DNA of 20,298 bases, from NCBI GenBank assembly GCA_964405825.1, contig CAYOPI010000058.1, positions 1 to 20,298 of the forward strand, given 5' to 3'. Position numbers and translations under genes: made by a program. The first letter of the stretch is position 1. Every line of letters starts with the position of its first letter. The notes beneath the pieces are model-generated. The model saw only the letters and a list, made by a program, of their open reading frames with translations. It was not told the origin of the DNA and searched no databases. This stretch comes from JBHJGM01 sp964405825 (lineage in GTDB: Bacteria > Verrucomicrobiota > Verrucomicrobiia > Opitutales > JBHJGM01). Positions 1-10,910 of the stretch are shown here, piece by piece.

Positions 1-2681
<2,681 letters not shown>

Positions 2682-2880
2682 TTTTGGCTGTATTCCCCGG
2701 GGGCCTCGGGGGATCGATAAGTCTCAGAAACCGTTACCGGTAAAATTGCCGGAGGATGCCTTCGTGGCACACCCGGGGCAAGTCTTTCGTCCGCAGGTGA
2801 ATAACTCGCCGGGGCCCCGCCCACCGGGCCACCTGCAAAACGCTTGCCCCGTCGAGGAGGGTTGTTTGATCTGGAGGTTG
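2682..2880. promoter_or_regulatory. Divergent intergenic region between carB and the SHD1-like gene
   Basis: About 200 bases that must hold the promoters of two divergent genes. It contains a perfect 10-base palindrome, TTACCGGTAA at 2734-2743, about 53 bases upstream of the carB start. No convincing -35/-10 pair was found for either gene. Near the right end are two purine-rich stretches, GAGGAGG at 2854-2860 and GGAGG at 2873-2877. They suit alternative starts of the rightward gene, a TTG at 2866 and an ATG at 2881. No PyrR-like, pyrimidine-sensing or arginine-repressor box could be recognised for carB. Confidence 0.4.
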
Positions 2881-4464
2881 ATGAAACGCGTCTGGGTGTC
2901 CCTCCTTGTCCCAGCGCTGGTGTGCAGCTTGCTGGCCAGTGCCCTGGCCGAGGATTACGAGGACTTTTACAGCAGCGATGGGCAGCGCATTCGCGGCAAG
3001 TTGATGGGCTGGAGCGAGGACGGTCAGATGAACTTCATGCGCCAGGACAACGGGCAGGTTTACCTGGTGCCCTTCATCTTCTGGGACGAGGCGACACGTG
3101 AGCGGCTGATGGACGAGGCCATCGAGGCCTTCCGCCGTTCAGGCATGATCGGTTTGCGCGTGAATGCCGTCACCTACGAGCGCATGAAGCTGGACTATGG
3201 GCCGCAGATACACATGGACGCCAAGAGCCGTTTCATGTTCGCGGCCTGGTCCACGAGCTCCTGTACCTCGCGTGGGTTTGCCGGCGGGCTGATCCGCGTT
3301 TCCAACGAAAGCCCGGCGGTCCTGGAAGGCCTGCGCCTGGAAGTGCGGCTGCGGCCCGGCACACTGCGCACGCTCACCCGGGTGAGTGATCGCGACGCCC
3401 TTCGCGAGGCCGAGGTGAAGCTCCTCAATCAGGACAGGCTGAGCCGGACGCTGAAGGTGAACTACGTCCACGCACTGGAGCCGTTGGCACCCGGAGAGAC
3501 ACGCGTGCTGGCGTTGCCTCCGGCTTTCCCGACGGACTTCAGGCACCTTGACGAGGACCGCCGATACACGATGGCCAGCCAGGATCTGGATTACTCCGTG
3601 GAGGCACGCCTGATGCATGGCGATTCGGTGGTGACCCTCGAGGAGGACTCCACCGAGGATGAAGAGGCGGACGAGGCGGACGAGGTGGCGGACCTCGAGC
3701 GCGAGCCCTGGCCCGATCAGCTGGAGCCACAGCCCCTGCGGTACACCAGCCTGGGCGAGCTTCACAGCGGCGACGATGAAGCCCGAGAGCGTACCTTCGA
3801 GGCCCGGCCCTGGGTGCTCGCCCGCGTCCACAAGGATCGGGTCGAACTGCCGGAGGCACCGCACCTGAGCCAGGTCCATCGCCTCGAGAGTGCCAGCGGT
3901 CAGGTGCTGGAAGTGGAACTGGTCAACCTGCACGGCGACCGGTTGAGTTTCACCTCCGACGAGCGTCCCGGCACCCGGCAGGTACAGCTGGCGGCGCTTT
4001 CGGAAGAGTCGCGGGCCTACGTGCGTCGCTGGTACCGCTTGCAGTCCCTGGCCGACGAGGTGCGCTTTGATTTCAAGCGCCGCACCAGCGACGACTCCCG
4101 AATGAGGTACGGCTACAACGCTTCACCTTCCAAGCGCCGGGAGTTTGTCGGATCGGTGGACATGACCGGAAACCTGCGCGAGGCCCAGGCCACGCTGGTT
4201 ATGGTGACGGTGCACCGGGAGTACCGGCAAACATCCGCCGGCACGCGTTCGGTGGAGATTTACAACAGCCGGTCACGTTCGTACGGAGAGGCTGACATGA
4301 ACGGTCAGCTGACCATCGAAATGGTGCTGAATGGGGAAAACCTTGAAGCTTTCGAAGGTGTTTGGATGGGCGTGTATGCCGAAGACACTCTGCTGGCTCA
4401 CGCCACTTACCCGGAGGACTTCAACCCCTGGGAAATCGATTACGGCGAGCCGGTGCGGTTTTAG
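2881..4464 (+). CDS. Exported protein with two SHD1-like domains, function unknown
   Basis: A 527-residue protein with a Sec signal peptide (MKRVWVSLLVPALVCSLLAS, likely cleaved after ALA at residue 23), so it is exported. Residues about 28-80 resemble an SHD1 (SLA1 homology 1) repeat: a [YR]-x-S-x-DG-Q start, a G-x-L strand, then a DNGQVYLVP strand and an acidic helix. Residues about 334-384 resemble it again, ending LSEESRAYVRRW, a typical SHD1 close. Each is followed by a region of predicted beta strands (about 105-250 and 390-527), so the protein looks like a duplicated SHD1-plus-beta unit. The two units are joined by a very acidic linker near residues 256-275 (EEDSTEDEEADEADE). Such proteins are common in Planctomycetes and Verrucomicrobia, with no known function. 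Start: ATG 2881 has GGAGG only 3 bases away, and an in-frame TTG at 2866 has GAGGAGG 5 bases upstream. Either keeps the signal peptide. Confidence 0.8.
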   Translation: MKRVWVSLLVPALVCSLLASALAEDYEDFYSSDGQRIRGKLMGWSEDGQMNFMRQDNGQVYLVPFIFWDEATRERLMDEAIEAFRRSGMIGLRVNAVTYERMKLDYGPQIHMDAKSRFMFAAWSTSSCTSRGFAGGLIRVSNESPAVLEGLRLEVRLRPGTLRTLTRVSDRDALREAEVKLLNQDRLSRTLKVNYVHALEPLAPGETRVLALPPAFPTDFRHLDEDRRYTMASQDLDYSVEARLMHGDSVVTLEEDSTEDEEADEADEVADLEREPWPDQLEPQPLRYTSLGELHSGDDEARERTFEARPWVLARVHKDRVELPEAPHLSQVHRLESASGQVLEVELVNLHGDRLSFTSDERPGTRQVQLAALSEESRAYVRRWYRLQSLADEVRFDFKRRTSDDSRMRYGYNASPSKRREFVGSVDMTGNLREAQATLVMVTVHREYRQTSAGTRSVEIYNSRSRSYGEADMNGQLTIEMVLNGENLEAFEGVWMGVYAEDTLLAHATYPEDFNPWEIDYGEPVRF

Positions 4465-4494
4465 GCCGCGCCCTCGATCTGTCGGCGACGCCAC

Positions 4495-4531
4495 AAAAAA
4501 ACCGGCCCGTGGTCGGGTGACCACGAGCCGG
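4495..4531 (-). terminator. Intrinsic terminator of the pilC-like gene
   Basis: Read on the minus strand, a GC-rich stem-loop is followed by seven U. The arms are 4502-4514 and 4519-4531: 12 pairs with one C/A mismatch and a four-base loop at 4515-4518. The A7 run at 4495-4501 gives the U-tract. It lies about 60 bases beyond the stop of the PilC-like gene and 30 bases beyond the convergent SHD1-like gene. No T-run follows it on the plus strand, so it suits the minus-strand gene. Confidence 0.85.
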
Positions 4532-4592
4532 CGCCTTGAGATGAAAGGGGTAGGCTGTGTAAAGGGCCTGCGAGCGTCGGCGGGTCCGGCGG

Positions 4593-5765
4593 TCAGTTGC
4601 CGGCGACCACGTTGCCCATTTCGAAAATCGGCATGAACATCGCCATCACGATACCGCCGACGACGACACCGAGCACCACGATAAGGATGGGCTCCATGAG
4701 CGAGGTCAGCGAGGAGACGATGTTGTTGATTTCCTCGTCGAAGAAGTCAGCGATCTTGCTCATCATGCCGTCCACGTTACCGGTCTGCTCCCCGGCCTTG
4801 GCCATGTGCTTGACGATGGGCGGAAAGTACGGGTTGAGCGCGACGACTTCGGAGAGCTGTCCGCCCTGGGAGATCTGGCGGACGATCTCCTCGACGGCGT
4901 CTTCGATGAAAGTGTTGTTGGAGGCGCGCGAGCAAATCTCCAGCGCCCGTAGAATCGGCACGCCCGAACGAATCAGCGTGGCGTAGGTGCGGCAGAAGCG
5001 GGAGATGCAGATCTTGCGCGAGAGGTTGCCCAGAATCGGCACATGCGAGATCACCTGGCACTTCACCCGTCGGCCCTTGGGCGTCTTGGTGAACTTGCCC
5101 CAGCCAAAGAACAGGCCGAACATGGCGGCGATGATGTAGACAATCCCGAACTGTGGCCCGAGGAAGTTGGACACGTCGATGAGGAACTGGGTGGGCTTGG
5201 GCAGCTCCGATCCGAAGTCCTTGAACATGCCCTCGAAAACCGGGATGACAAAAATCAGCAGCACCGTCACCAGGATGACCGCAATGGAGATAACCACGAC
5301 CGGGTAAGTCATGGCGCTCTTGACCTTCTTGGCCAGCTTGACGGAGTCCTCGAAGTAGCCGGCGACCTTGGCCATGATCTCGGCCAGCGCACCGGAGGCC
5401 TCACCAGCTTCGACCATCGAAACGAAGAGATTGGGAAAGGCGTTGGGGAACTTGCGGCAGGCCTCGGAGAAGGAGGTACCCGAGGCGATGTCCAGACGCA
5501 CTTCGCGCAGGACGATCTTGAAGACGGGGTTCTCGGTCTGGTCCTGCAGGGCCTCCAGGGTGGAGACCAGGGGCAGACCCGCCTCAAGCATGGCGGCCAG
5601 CTGCTGGGTGAAGATGGCCAGGTCGCTGGTCTTGATCTTCTTGGACTTGGCCTGCTTCTCGTAGGCGCGCTGTTTGGCCAGGCGCTGGGACTCCCAGAAG
5701 CCGACTTTCTTCTTGGTGGAGGCGCCCATCGGCGCACGGGTGCTGCTGCTGTTGGAAATGGCCAT
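4593..5765 (-). CDS. pilC: Type IV pilus / type II secretion inner-membrane platform protein (PilC/GspF family)
   Basis: A 390-residue polytopic inner-membrane protein that couples the cytoplasmic assembly ATPase to pilin or pseudopilin polymerisation. Two T2SSF domains are visible, about residues 49-172 (FTQQLAAMLEAGLPL, then VEAGEASGAL at 118-127) and 255-376 (FCRTYATLIRSGVP, then KAGEQTGNVD at 323-332). Membrane segments lie at about 154-175, 206-222 and 357-379, the usual three. The first 45 residues are Ser- then Lys-rich and lack the N-terminal domain seen in many GspF proteins, which fits PilC-like members better. No other pilus or secretion gene is in the window, so its system must be encoded elsewhere. 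Start ATG 5765 has no clear Shine-Dalgarno; Met13 is an alternative. The choice between PilC and GspF is not settled by sequence alone. Confidence 0.9.
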   Translation of the reverse strand: MAISNSSSTRAPMGASTKKKVGFWESQRLAKQRAYEKQAKSKKIKTSDLAIFTQQLAAMLEAGLPLVSTLEALQDQTENPVFKIVLREVRLDIASGTSFSEACRKFPNAFPNLFVSMVEAGEASGALAEIMAKVAGYFEDSVKLAKKVKSAMTYPVVVISIAVILVTVLLIFVIPVFEGMFKDFGSELPKPTQFLIDVSNFLGPQFGIVYIIAAMFGLFFGWGKFTKTPKGRRVKCQVISHVPILGNLSRKICISRFCRTYATLIRSGVPILRALEICSRASNNTFIEDAVEEIVRQISQGGQLSEVVALNPYFPPIVKHMAKAGEQTGNVDGMMSKIADFFDEEINNIVSSLTSLMEPILIVVLGVVVGGIVMAMFMPIFEMGNVVAGN

Positions 5766-6007
5766 GGCGGTACCGCTCGTTTGGTGTGAAAGGTTGAGCG
5801 TTTGCAGGTTTCGGATTGCCCGCGCGCGTGGGCGCCCGGACTCGGCAACGGTCAGACGGTTTCAGTAGCGTGATCAGGCCGGTGGACCCGCCCGCGGAGG
5901 CAGGCAGGGGCACGACGTCATCTCTAGAGTCGTCCGTGTGCGGCCAAACTTTTGCCGCCGCGCGATTTTCCCTTTCCCTGCGCGGCGGTGGCGATTAACC
6001 CGCTGTG
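5766..6007. promoter_or_regulatory. Divergent intergenic region and purU leader with hairpin
   Basis: About 240 bases between the divergent pilC-like and purU genes, holding both promoters, though no convincing -35/-10 pair was found. On the purU side is a perfect 9-pair stem, 5955-5963 (CCGCCGCGC) with 5980-5988, around a 16-base pyrimidine-rich loop. It ends about 20 bases before the purU start. No known riboswitch signature (THF, ZTP, glycine, PRPP) was recognised, and no Shine-Dalgarno lies between the stem and the start. Confidence 0.4.
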
Positions 6008-6883
6008 ATGGCCAAACCCGCCCAACCGCCGGCCCCCACGCTGGTGGCCCTGCTCGACGGACCTGACCGGCCCGGGCTGGTCGCGCGCACCAGCGGCTGG
6101 ATTTTCGAGCGCGGGGGCAACATCCTCCACGCCGACCAGCACACGGACCTGGAGGCGGGGATCTTTTTTCAGCGCATCGAATGGGGGCATCCCACCGCGG
6201 ATCTGACAGCGGAGGGCGAGGCCTTTGCCGCGATGGTCCGGGAGGAACTCGGCATGCGTGTGCGCATACATGCAACGGACCGCCCGCTCAAGGTCGGCCT
6301 TTTCGTTTCGCGCTACGAGCACTGCTTTCACGACGTGCTGCTGCGTTTTCAGGCGGGCGAGCTTCCCGGCGACGTCGTCGCGGTGGTCTCCAACCACGTG
6401 GACCTGCGCGGGGTGACCGAACAGACCTATGGACTGCGCTTCCACCACCTGCCGGTCACGCGCACGACCAAGTACGACGCCGAGGATGCCCAGTTGAAGA
6501 TCCTGCACGAGGCCGGCTGCGAGGTGCTCATTCTCGCACGCTACATGCAGATTCTCTCCGACCGCTTCCTGCTCAAGGCCGGCTTCCCGGTGATCAACAT
6601 CCACCACTCGTTCCTGCCCGCTTTTGCCGGGGGCCGGCCCTATCATCAGGCTTTCGAACGCGGGGTGAAGCTGATCGGCGCGACCGCCCACTACGCCACC
6701 GAGGTCCTCGACGAGGGCCCCATCATCCAGCAGGACGTCACCCGGGTGACCCACCGCCACGGTGTGCCCGACTTGATCCGCCGCGGCCGCGACCTGGAAA
6801 AAACCGTGCTGGCCCAGGCCGTGCGCTGGCATCTCGAACACCGCATCCTCGTCTACGCCAACAAGACCGTGGTGTTTGACTGA
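6008..6883 (+). CDS. purU: Formyltetrahydrofolate deformylase
   Basis: Hydrolyses 10-formyl-tetrahydrofolate to tetrahydrofolate and formate in the cytosol. This balances one-carbon pools and supplies formate to PurT-type purine synthesis. The 291-residue length is normal for the family. An N-terminal ACT domain spans about residues 11-90 (LLDGPDRPGLVARTSGWIF), followed by the formyltransferase fold from about 93. The signature region is INIHHSFLPAF at 196-206, then RPYHQAFERG and ATAHY, with LDEGPI at 234-239. The expected catalytic Asn197, His199 and Asp235 are present. The start is tandem GTG-ATG (6005 and 6008); ATG is preferred, and neither has a visible Shine-Dalgarno. A GNAT gene follows after 25 bases, probably co-transcribed. 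Confidence 0.96.
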   Translation: MAKPAQPPAPTLVALLDGPDRPGLVARTSGWIFERGGNILHADQHTDLEAGIFFQRIEWGHPTADLTAEGEAFAAMVREELGMRVRIHATDRPLKVGLFVSRYEHCFHDVLLRFQAGELPGDVVAVVSNHVDLRGVTEQTYGLRFHHLPVTRTTKYDAEDAQLKILHEAGCEVLILARYMQILSDRFLLKAGFPVINIHHSFLPAFAGGRPYHQAFERGVKLIGATAHYATEVLDEGPIIQQDVTRVTHRHGVPDLIRRGRDLEKTVLAQAVRWHLEHRILVYANKTVVFD

Positions 6884-6908
6884 CGAAGGCGCTAAGGCTT
6901 GGGCCACG

Positions 6909-7379
6909 ATGGATTCAGTCACCCTGCGGCCCGTCACGAAGAAGAACTACGCCGAGTGCCTCAAGTTACGTGTGGCGGAGGCTCAGCGTGCGTTTGTGGC
7001 ACCCAACGTGAAGTCGCTGGCGGACGCCTTCATTTACGACAACATGTACCCGCTGGCGATCTACGAAGCCGAGGCCCGGGGTGCGGAGGCTCCGGCTCAG
7101 CCGATGGTCGGCTTTACGATGTATGAGCTGACCGACGGCGTCGGCTTCATTGTGCGCCTGATGATCGATTCGAGGTTCCAGCGACGCGGCTTTGGGCGGG
7201 CGGCGATGATCGAGGTGATTCGGCGCTTACGCCTTCACCCGGGGGTCGAACGTATCGGGACCAGTCACGTGTCCGAGAACGTGGAAGCGGCCCGGCTTTA
7301 CGCCAGCTTGGGATTTGTCGGCTGGGAGCCCGAATGGGCCAGTGATGATCCTGAAGTCTTCCTTCAGCTTCCGCAGTGA
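6909..7379 (+). CDS. GNAT-family N-acetyltransferase (diamine/polyamine-acetyltransferase-like)
   Basis: A 156-residue single-domain acetyltransferase that moves acetyl from acetyl-CoA to an amine. The acetyl-CoA pyrophosphate-binding motif Q-R-R-G-F-G-R-A is at residues 91-98, after strand IVRLMID. The C-terminal ENVEAARLYASLGF (123-136) is the usual helix-strand ending of the fold. The N-terminal layout (TLRPVTKKNYAECLKLRV, then VGFTMYEL) resembles BltD/PaiA-type spermidine or diamine acetyltransferases. That is only a similarity by eye, and the substrate is unknown. ATG 6909 is preferred over a TTG at 6876, which would overlap purU; a weak AAGG lies upstream. It ends 6 bases before the convergent DUF748 gene, with no room for a separate terminator. 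Confidence 0.85.
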   Translation: MDSVTLRPVTKKNYAECLKLRVAEAQRAFVAPNVKSLADAFIYDNMYPLAIYEAEARGAEAPAQPMVGFTMYELTDGVGFIVRLMIDSRFQRRGFGRAAMIEVIRRLRLHPGVERIGTSHVSENVEAARLYASLGFVGWEPEWASDDPEVFLQLPQ

Positions 7380-7385
7380 GTTTCC

Positions 7386-10300
7386 CTACTCCAAGGAGAA
7401 TTCGACGCGGGCCTTGCCGTCGGCGGGCAGGGGTTCTTCGGGGTCTGGCGGACGGATGATGATGCGCTCGGCGGGCACTTCGCCTTCCCCGGTCAGGTGG
7501 TCGGCCACGGCCTGGGCGCGGGCCTGGGCGAGGGCCCGGAGGTCGGCCTCGGGGACCTCGATGGTCTGGACAAGCGCGGCCTCCATCGCGGGGAGTTCGG
7601 GCAGGGGCGCGTCGGGGTCGAGGGCAACGGGATCTACGTTCGAGGGGGCGCCGGCAACGGGACCGGGGGCTGGTGTGGTCTCGGTGGCGGGCGCGGTGTC
7701 GGGGGTCGCGGGCATCTCCTGCGCAGGTGCAGGCGCGTCCTCGGTCGACTCGAAAGTCTCGGCGGGCTCGGAGGTAGGCGCGTCGGCTTCGGGGGTTGAC
7801 GTTTCGGGTGCCTCGGTTTCCTCGGGCTGCGGGGCGCGCGGGCGGCGGGCCACCCCCGGTGAGAAACGCGGCCCGGCCCGGCGAATGCGCACGGGTTCAC
7901 GAGCGCTTTCTGAAGCCTGGGCGAGGACTGGTTCGGCGCCGGGCGAGGACGTCGGACCGGCTTCGGCCGGCGCTGGTGCAGTATTTTTCGGTGCGGTGGG
8001 CGCGGGCACTTCCGGCGGTAAGGCCGCAGTCGGGGTTTCAACCGGGAGGGCCGAGGTGGTGGCGTCGGTGGTGGGTTGGGGTTGAAGGAAGGCGCGGCGG
8101 TAGGCCTCCTCGACGGCGCGTCGGTACTCGCGGCGGGAGAGTTCGAGGTCCACGGTGGACTTGCCCTCGGCTTCCAGCGCGCGGCGTTTCTCCGCAAGAA
8201 AACCGGCTCGCAGGCGGGCGAGCTTGAGCCCCTCGGTGTCGAGCTGCGGGTCGACCTGCGGCAGGATGACCAGGGTAAGGCCCGGCCGCTGCACGAGGGC
8301 CTTTTCGATGACTCTGAGCTTCTTGCGCGGACGGTCGTCGAGGGTTGCGCTGCCGGGGGAGAAGATCACCTCGCGCAGGGTCTCGAAGTCCTCGCCCCGG
8401 CCCACGAGGCCGCCGAGGAACTTGAAGGGGCTGGTGACGATGTTGGCGATGATCGCGCGGAAGGCCTGCGCGATGACCGGCCCCAGGCTGAAGGTGGGGT
8501 CGCTCAGGTCGCCGCGGATGGGCACGTCGAGCACGATGCGCCCTTCGTTATCCTTGAGCAGGGCGACGGCCAGCTTGACCGGCAGGTCGACGGCGTCGGG
8601 GCTGTTGACGGCCTCGCCAAAGCGCAACTGGTCCACCTGGATGTGGTTGTCGCCCTCGAGGATGTTCTCGTTGAGGCGGTACTGCAGCTTGGTCGTGACG
8701 GCCCCCTCGGCCAGTTCAAAGCCCACGAACTGCCCGCTGTAGGCGGTGAAGGGGGTCAGGTCGAAGGACTCCAGCGTCGCCTCCAGTTCGGTGTGGCGGT
8801 CCTGCTTGAGCGGGCTGACCACGCCGGCCAGGGTAAAGCGCGCCTCCTCGTTGAGCACCCCGCGGACGTCGAAGCTGGCCTCCTGCGGGCGGGCGGTCGT
8901 GAGATCTTCGACCTTGGCGTTGAGGTCGCTCACGCTCACGCGCGCGGGCGGCATCGACAAATCCTCGAGGGTGAACGCGCCGTCGGTCAGGACGAAGGAG
9001 TCCACCGTAACGTGCGCGGGCGCGTCGAGGGCCTCCCACTGTTTGAAGAGGTCCAGCAGGGCATGGGTGATGATCTGCAGGCCTTCGGACCCGGAGACTG
9101 TGCCGGTCTGGTCGGGGTCGGTCTCTTCGGAGAAGTCGGCGGCGGTGAATCTGGGCAGTTTTGCGATCAGCAGCGTGCCGTCCTCCAGGCGCTGCATCTG
9201 GCCGTTGAGCCCGTCGAGTTCGACGAGGTTGAGGCGGGCCTCGGGCGGCTCGGAGGTGACGGCGGCTTCGTCGATGCGCAGGAGGTGGAAGCTCAGCAGG
9301 GGCGCGTCGTTGATCGTTTCCTTCAGGGCGAAGTCGCGCACGCGCACGGTGTTCGTGGCGATGACTTCGGGCAGGGGATCGGCCGGGCGTACGGAGAGGT
9401 CGCCCGAGGCTTCGACGGTGCCTTCGACCAGCGCAACGTTGAGCAGCGTGCCCACGTACGGATCAATCAGGGAGAGCGGGATGTTGCTGGCGGCGTAGGC
9501 ATAGTCGACGGTCTGCTCGAAGGGGTAGAGGCGTCCGGTTGAGACCAGCGAGCCTTCCTCGTCGATGCGGTACTTCAGGTCGAAGGTGATCTCGGTGCCG
9601 GGCTCGTTGGCCAGATTGGTGGCGACGAAGGATTCCAGCTCCATCTCGATTTGCGCGGGGGTGCTGGGCAGCTGGTCCACGACGTCAATGCGGTGCCCGC
9701 GCACCTCGATGCGGTCGAGGTAGGCCAGCCACGGGAGGGTCGCCAGTTGCTCCAGCTGCTGCAGCGCCACGTTGACCGGGCGTCGGAGGTCGAACTCGTC
9801 CAGTTCGGCGGTCGCGTCGGGCGAGGCATCGGCGAGGCCTTCCTCGGGCATGGTGCCAAGGGAGAGGGTCAGGGGCTCCCCGCCGCTCCGGGGCAGAAAT
9901 TCCTCCAGTAATGCCAGCAGGTTGATTGTGCCCTGTGCGTCACGCTCGATGCGCACACCGCCGCCGCTGACGACGACCAATTCGGCCCCGGCCAGCGCAC
10001 CGTAGAGATCGGCCTCGGCGCCGGAGACCTCGACGGAGTCCAGGCTGAAGAAGGGCTCGTCCTTGCCGCGTTCGATCAGGGCAATCCCGGTGACGGTGGC
10101 GTCGATGGCCTCCGCTCGCATTTCGGGCGGATCGTTGAGCGGGGCGAAGGTGTAGGCGGCCGTGAAGCTGACCGTCCCCTCGCGAACGTCGAAGGGGATC
10201 TGCCGCTCGTAAAAGGGTGCGTAGAAGTCAGGGCGAAAGCCCTCCAGCTGCAGCGTTCCCTCGGAGCTGAGCGGGTCCAGTCGCAGCGTGCCCTCCCAGA

Positions 10301-10910
10301 CGATTTTTTCCCCGGAAGCCGCCTCGGCGCGGAAGGCGTACGGGTTGTCGTTGTCTGGCTGGGTGTCGAAGCCCTCGACCGAAAGCGAGATGGGGGTGAC
10401 GGCCTGTTCGAAGGGCTCCTCGAAACGATCGTCTCGGAAGTACAGGCCGGCTTCGGTGATTGTGATCGAGCCGATGGTGGCTGGCGGGACTTTTAGCGGT
10501 GTGTCATCCGGGGTGTCGGAGGGCTTGACCAGGCCGAGCAGGTTGAGTTCTCCGGAGGCATCGAGCACGGCGAAGAGTTCGGGCCGGATCAACTCGACGC
10601 GATGGACGTTCCAGCGCTGTTGAAAGAGCGAGCTGATCTGCAGGTTACCGTAGACCAGGTCAGCTGAGAGCGCGGTCTGGCCGCTGGCGTCAACGACCTG
10701 CAAGCCCTCCAGAGTGCCGGAAAGACGCAGCGGGTTGGTCGCGATGGACTCGATCGTCAGCTCGCCGTTGAGCCGCTCGTTGACCGCCGGCAGCACGAAC
10801 CAGCGTATCAGCGTGGGGGTGAGCAGGAAACCGCCAGCCACGTAGAGGAGCGGCAGGCAGACGAGCACAATCAGCAGACGCTTGCGCAGACGGGTCAGGC
10901 GAACGGGCAT
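7386..10910 (-). CDS. DUF748 / AsmA-like envelope protein with proline-rich insert
   Basis: A 1174-residue protein anchored by one N-terminal membrane segment (about residues 10-31, after a basic MPVRLTRLRKR), with the rest probably periplasmic. The AsmA-like opening LPAVNERLNGELTIESI, then NPLRLSGTLEGLQV, is typical of DUF748 proteins. So is the end of the core, from LRFGEAVNSPDAVDLPVKLAVAL near residue 760 through LDVPIRGDLSDPTFSLG to FSPGSATLDDR near 885. Relatives are thought to bridge or transport lipids between membranes; that role is inferred here. The core is followed by about 165 residues rich in Pro, Ala, Glu and Thr (about 942-1107), holding a basic patch (RIRRAGPRFSPGVARRPRAP). 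A short structured tail (ALAQARAQAVADHL to VEFSLE) then closes the protein. Start: ATG 10910 is preferred over an upstream TTG at 10973 because it puts the membrane segment at the N-terminus. No Shine-Dalgarno is seen. Confidence 0.85.
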   Translation of the reverse strand: MPVRLTRLRKRLLIVLVCLPLLYVAGGFLLTPTLIRWFVLPAVNERLNGELTIESIATNPLRLSGTLEGLQVVDASGQTALSADLVYGNLQISSLFQQRWNVHRVELIRPELFAVLDASGELNLLGLVKPSDTPDDTPLKVPPATIGSITITEAGLYFRDDRFEEPFEQAVTPISLSVEGFDTQPDNDNPYAFRAEAASGEKIVWEGTLRLDPLSSEGTLQLEGFRPDFYAPFYERQIPFDVREGTVSFTAAYTFAPLNDPPEMRAEAIDATVTGIALIERGKDEPFFSLDSVEVSGAEADLYGALAGAELVVVSGGGVRIERDAQGTINLLALLEEFLPRSGGEPLTLSLGTMPEEGLADASPDATAELDEFDLRRPVNVALQQLEQLATLPWLAYLDRIEVRGHRIDVVDQLPSTPAQIEMELESFVATNLANEPGTEITFDLKYRIDEEGSLVSTGRLYPFEQTVDYAYAASNIPLSLIDPYVGTLLNVALVEGTVEASGDLSVRPADPLPEVIATNTVRVRDFALKETINDAPLLSFHLLRIDEAAVTSEPPEARLNLVELDGLNGQMQRLEDGTLLIAKLPRFTAADFSEETDPDQTGTVSGSEGLQIITHALLDLFKQWEALDAPAHVTVDSFVLTDGAFTLEDLSMPPARVSVSDLNAKVEDLTTARPQEASFDVRGVLNEEARFTLAGVVSPLKQDRHTELEATLESFDLTPFTAYSGQFVGFELAEGAVTTKLQYRLNENILEGDNHIQVDQLRFGEAVNSPDAVDLPVKLAVALLKDNEGRIVLDVPIRGDLSDPTFSLGPVIAQAFRAIIANIVTSPFKFLGGLVGRGEDFETLREVIFSPGSATLDDRPRKKLRVIEKALVQRPGLTLVILPQVDPQLDTEGLKLARLRAGFLAEKRRALEAEGKSTVDLELSRREYRRAVEEAYRRAFLQPQPTTDATTSALPVETPTAALPPEVPAPTAPKNTAPAPAEAGPTSSPGAEPVLAQASESAREPVRIRRAGPRFSPGVARRPRAPQPEETEAPETSTPEADAPTSEPAETFESTEDAPAPAQEMPATPDTAPATETTPAPGPVAGAPSNVDPVALDPDAPLPELPAMEAALVQTIEVPEADLRALAQARAQAVADHLTGEGEVPAERIIIRPPDPEEPLPADGKARVEFSLE

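Noticed and set aside
6876..6908. TTG start of the GNAT gene overlapping purU
   Set aside because: The extra 11 residues are not typical of the fold; the ATG at 6909 begins right at the first strand.
7351..7367. CTGAAG/CTTCAG hairpin at the end of the GNAT gene
   Set aside because: Only six pairs with no proper T-tract, and inside coding sequence; too weak to call a terminator.
8076..9542. 488-codon open frame antisense to the DUF748 gene
   Set aside because: Same composition artefact (Gly/Val/Glu-rich, no domain); the opposite frame has clear family motifs.
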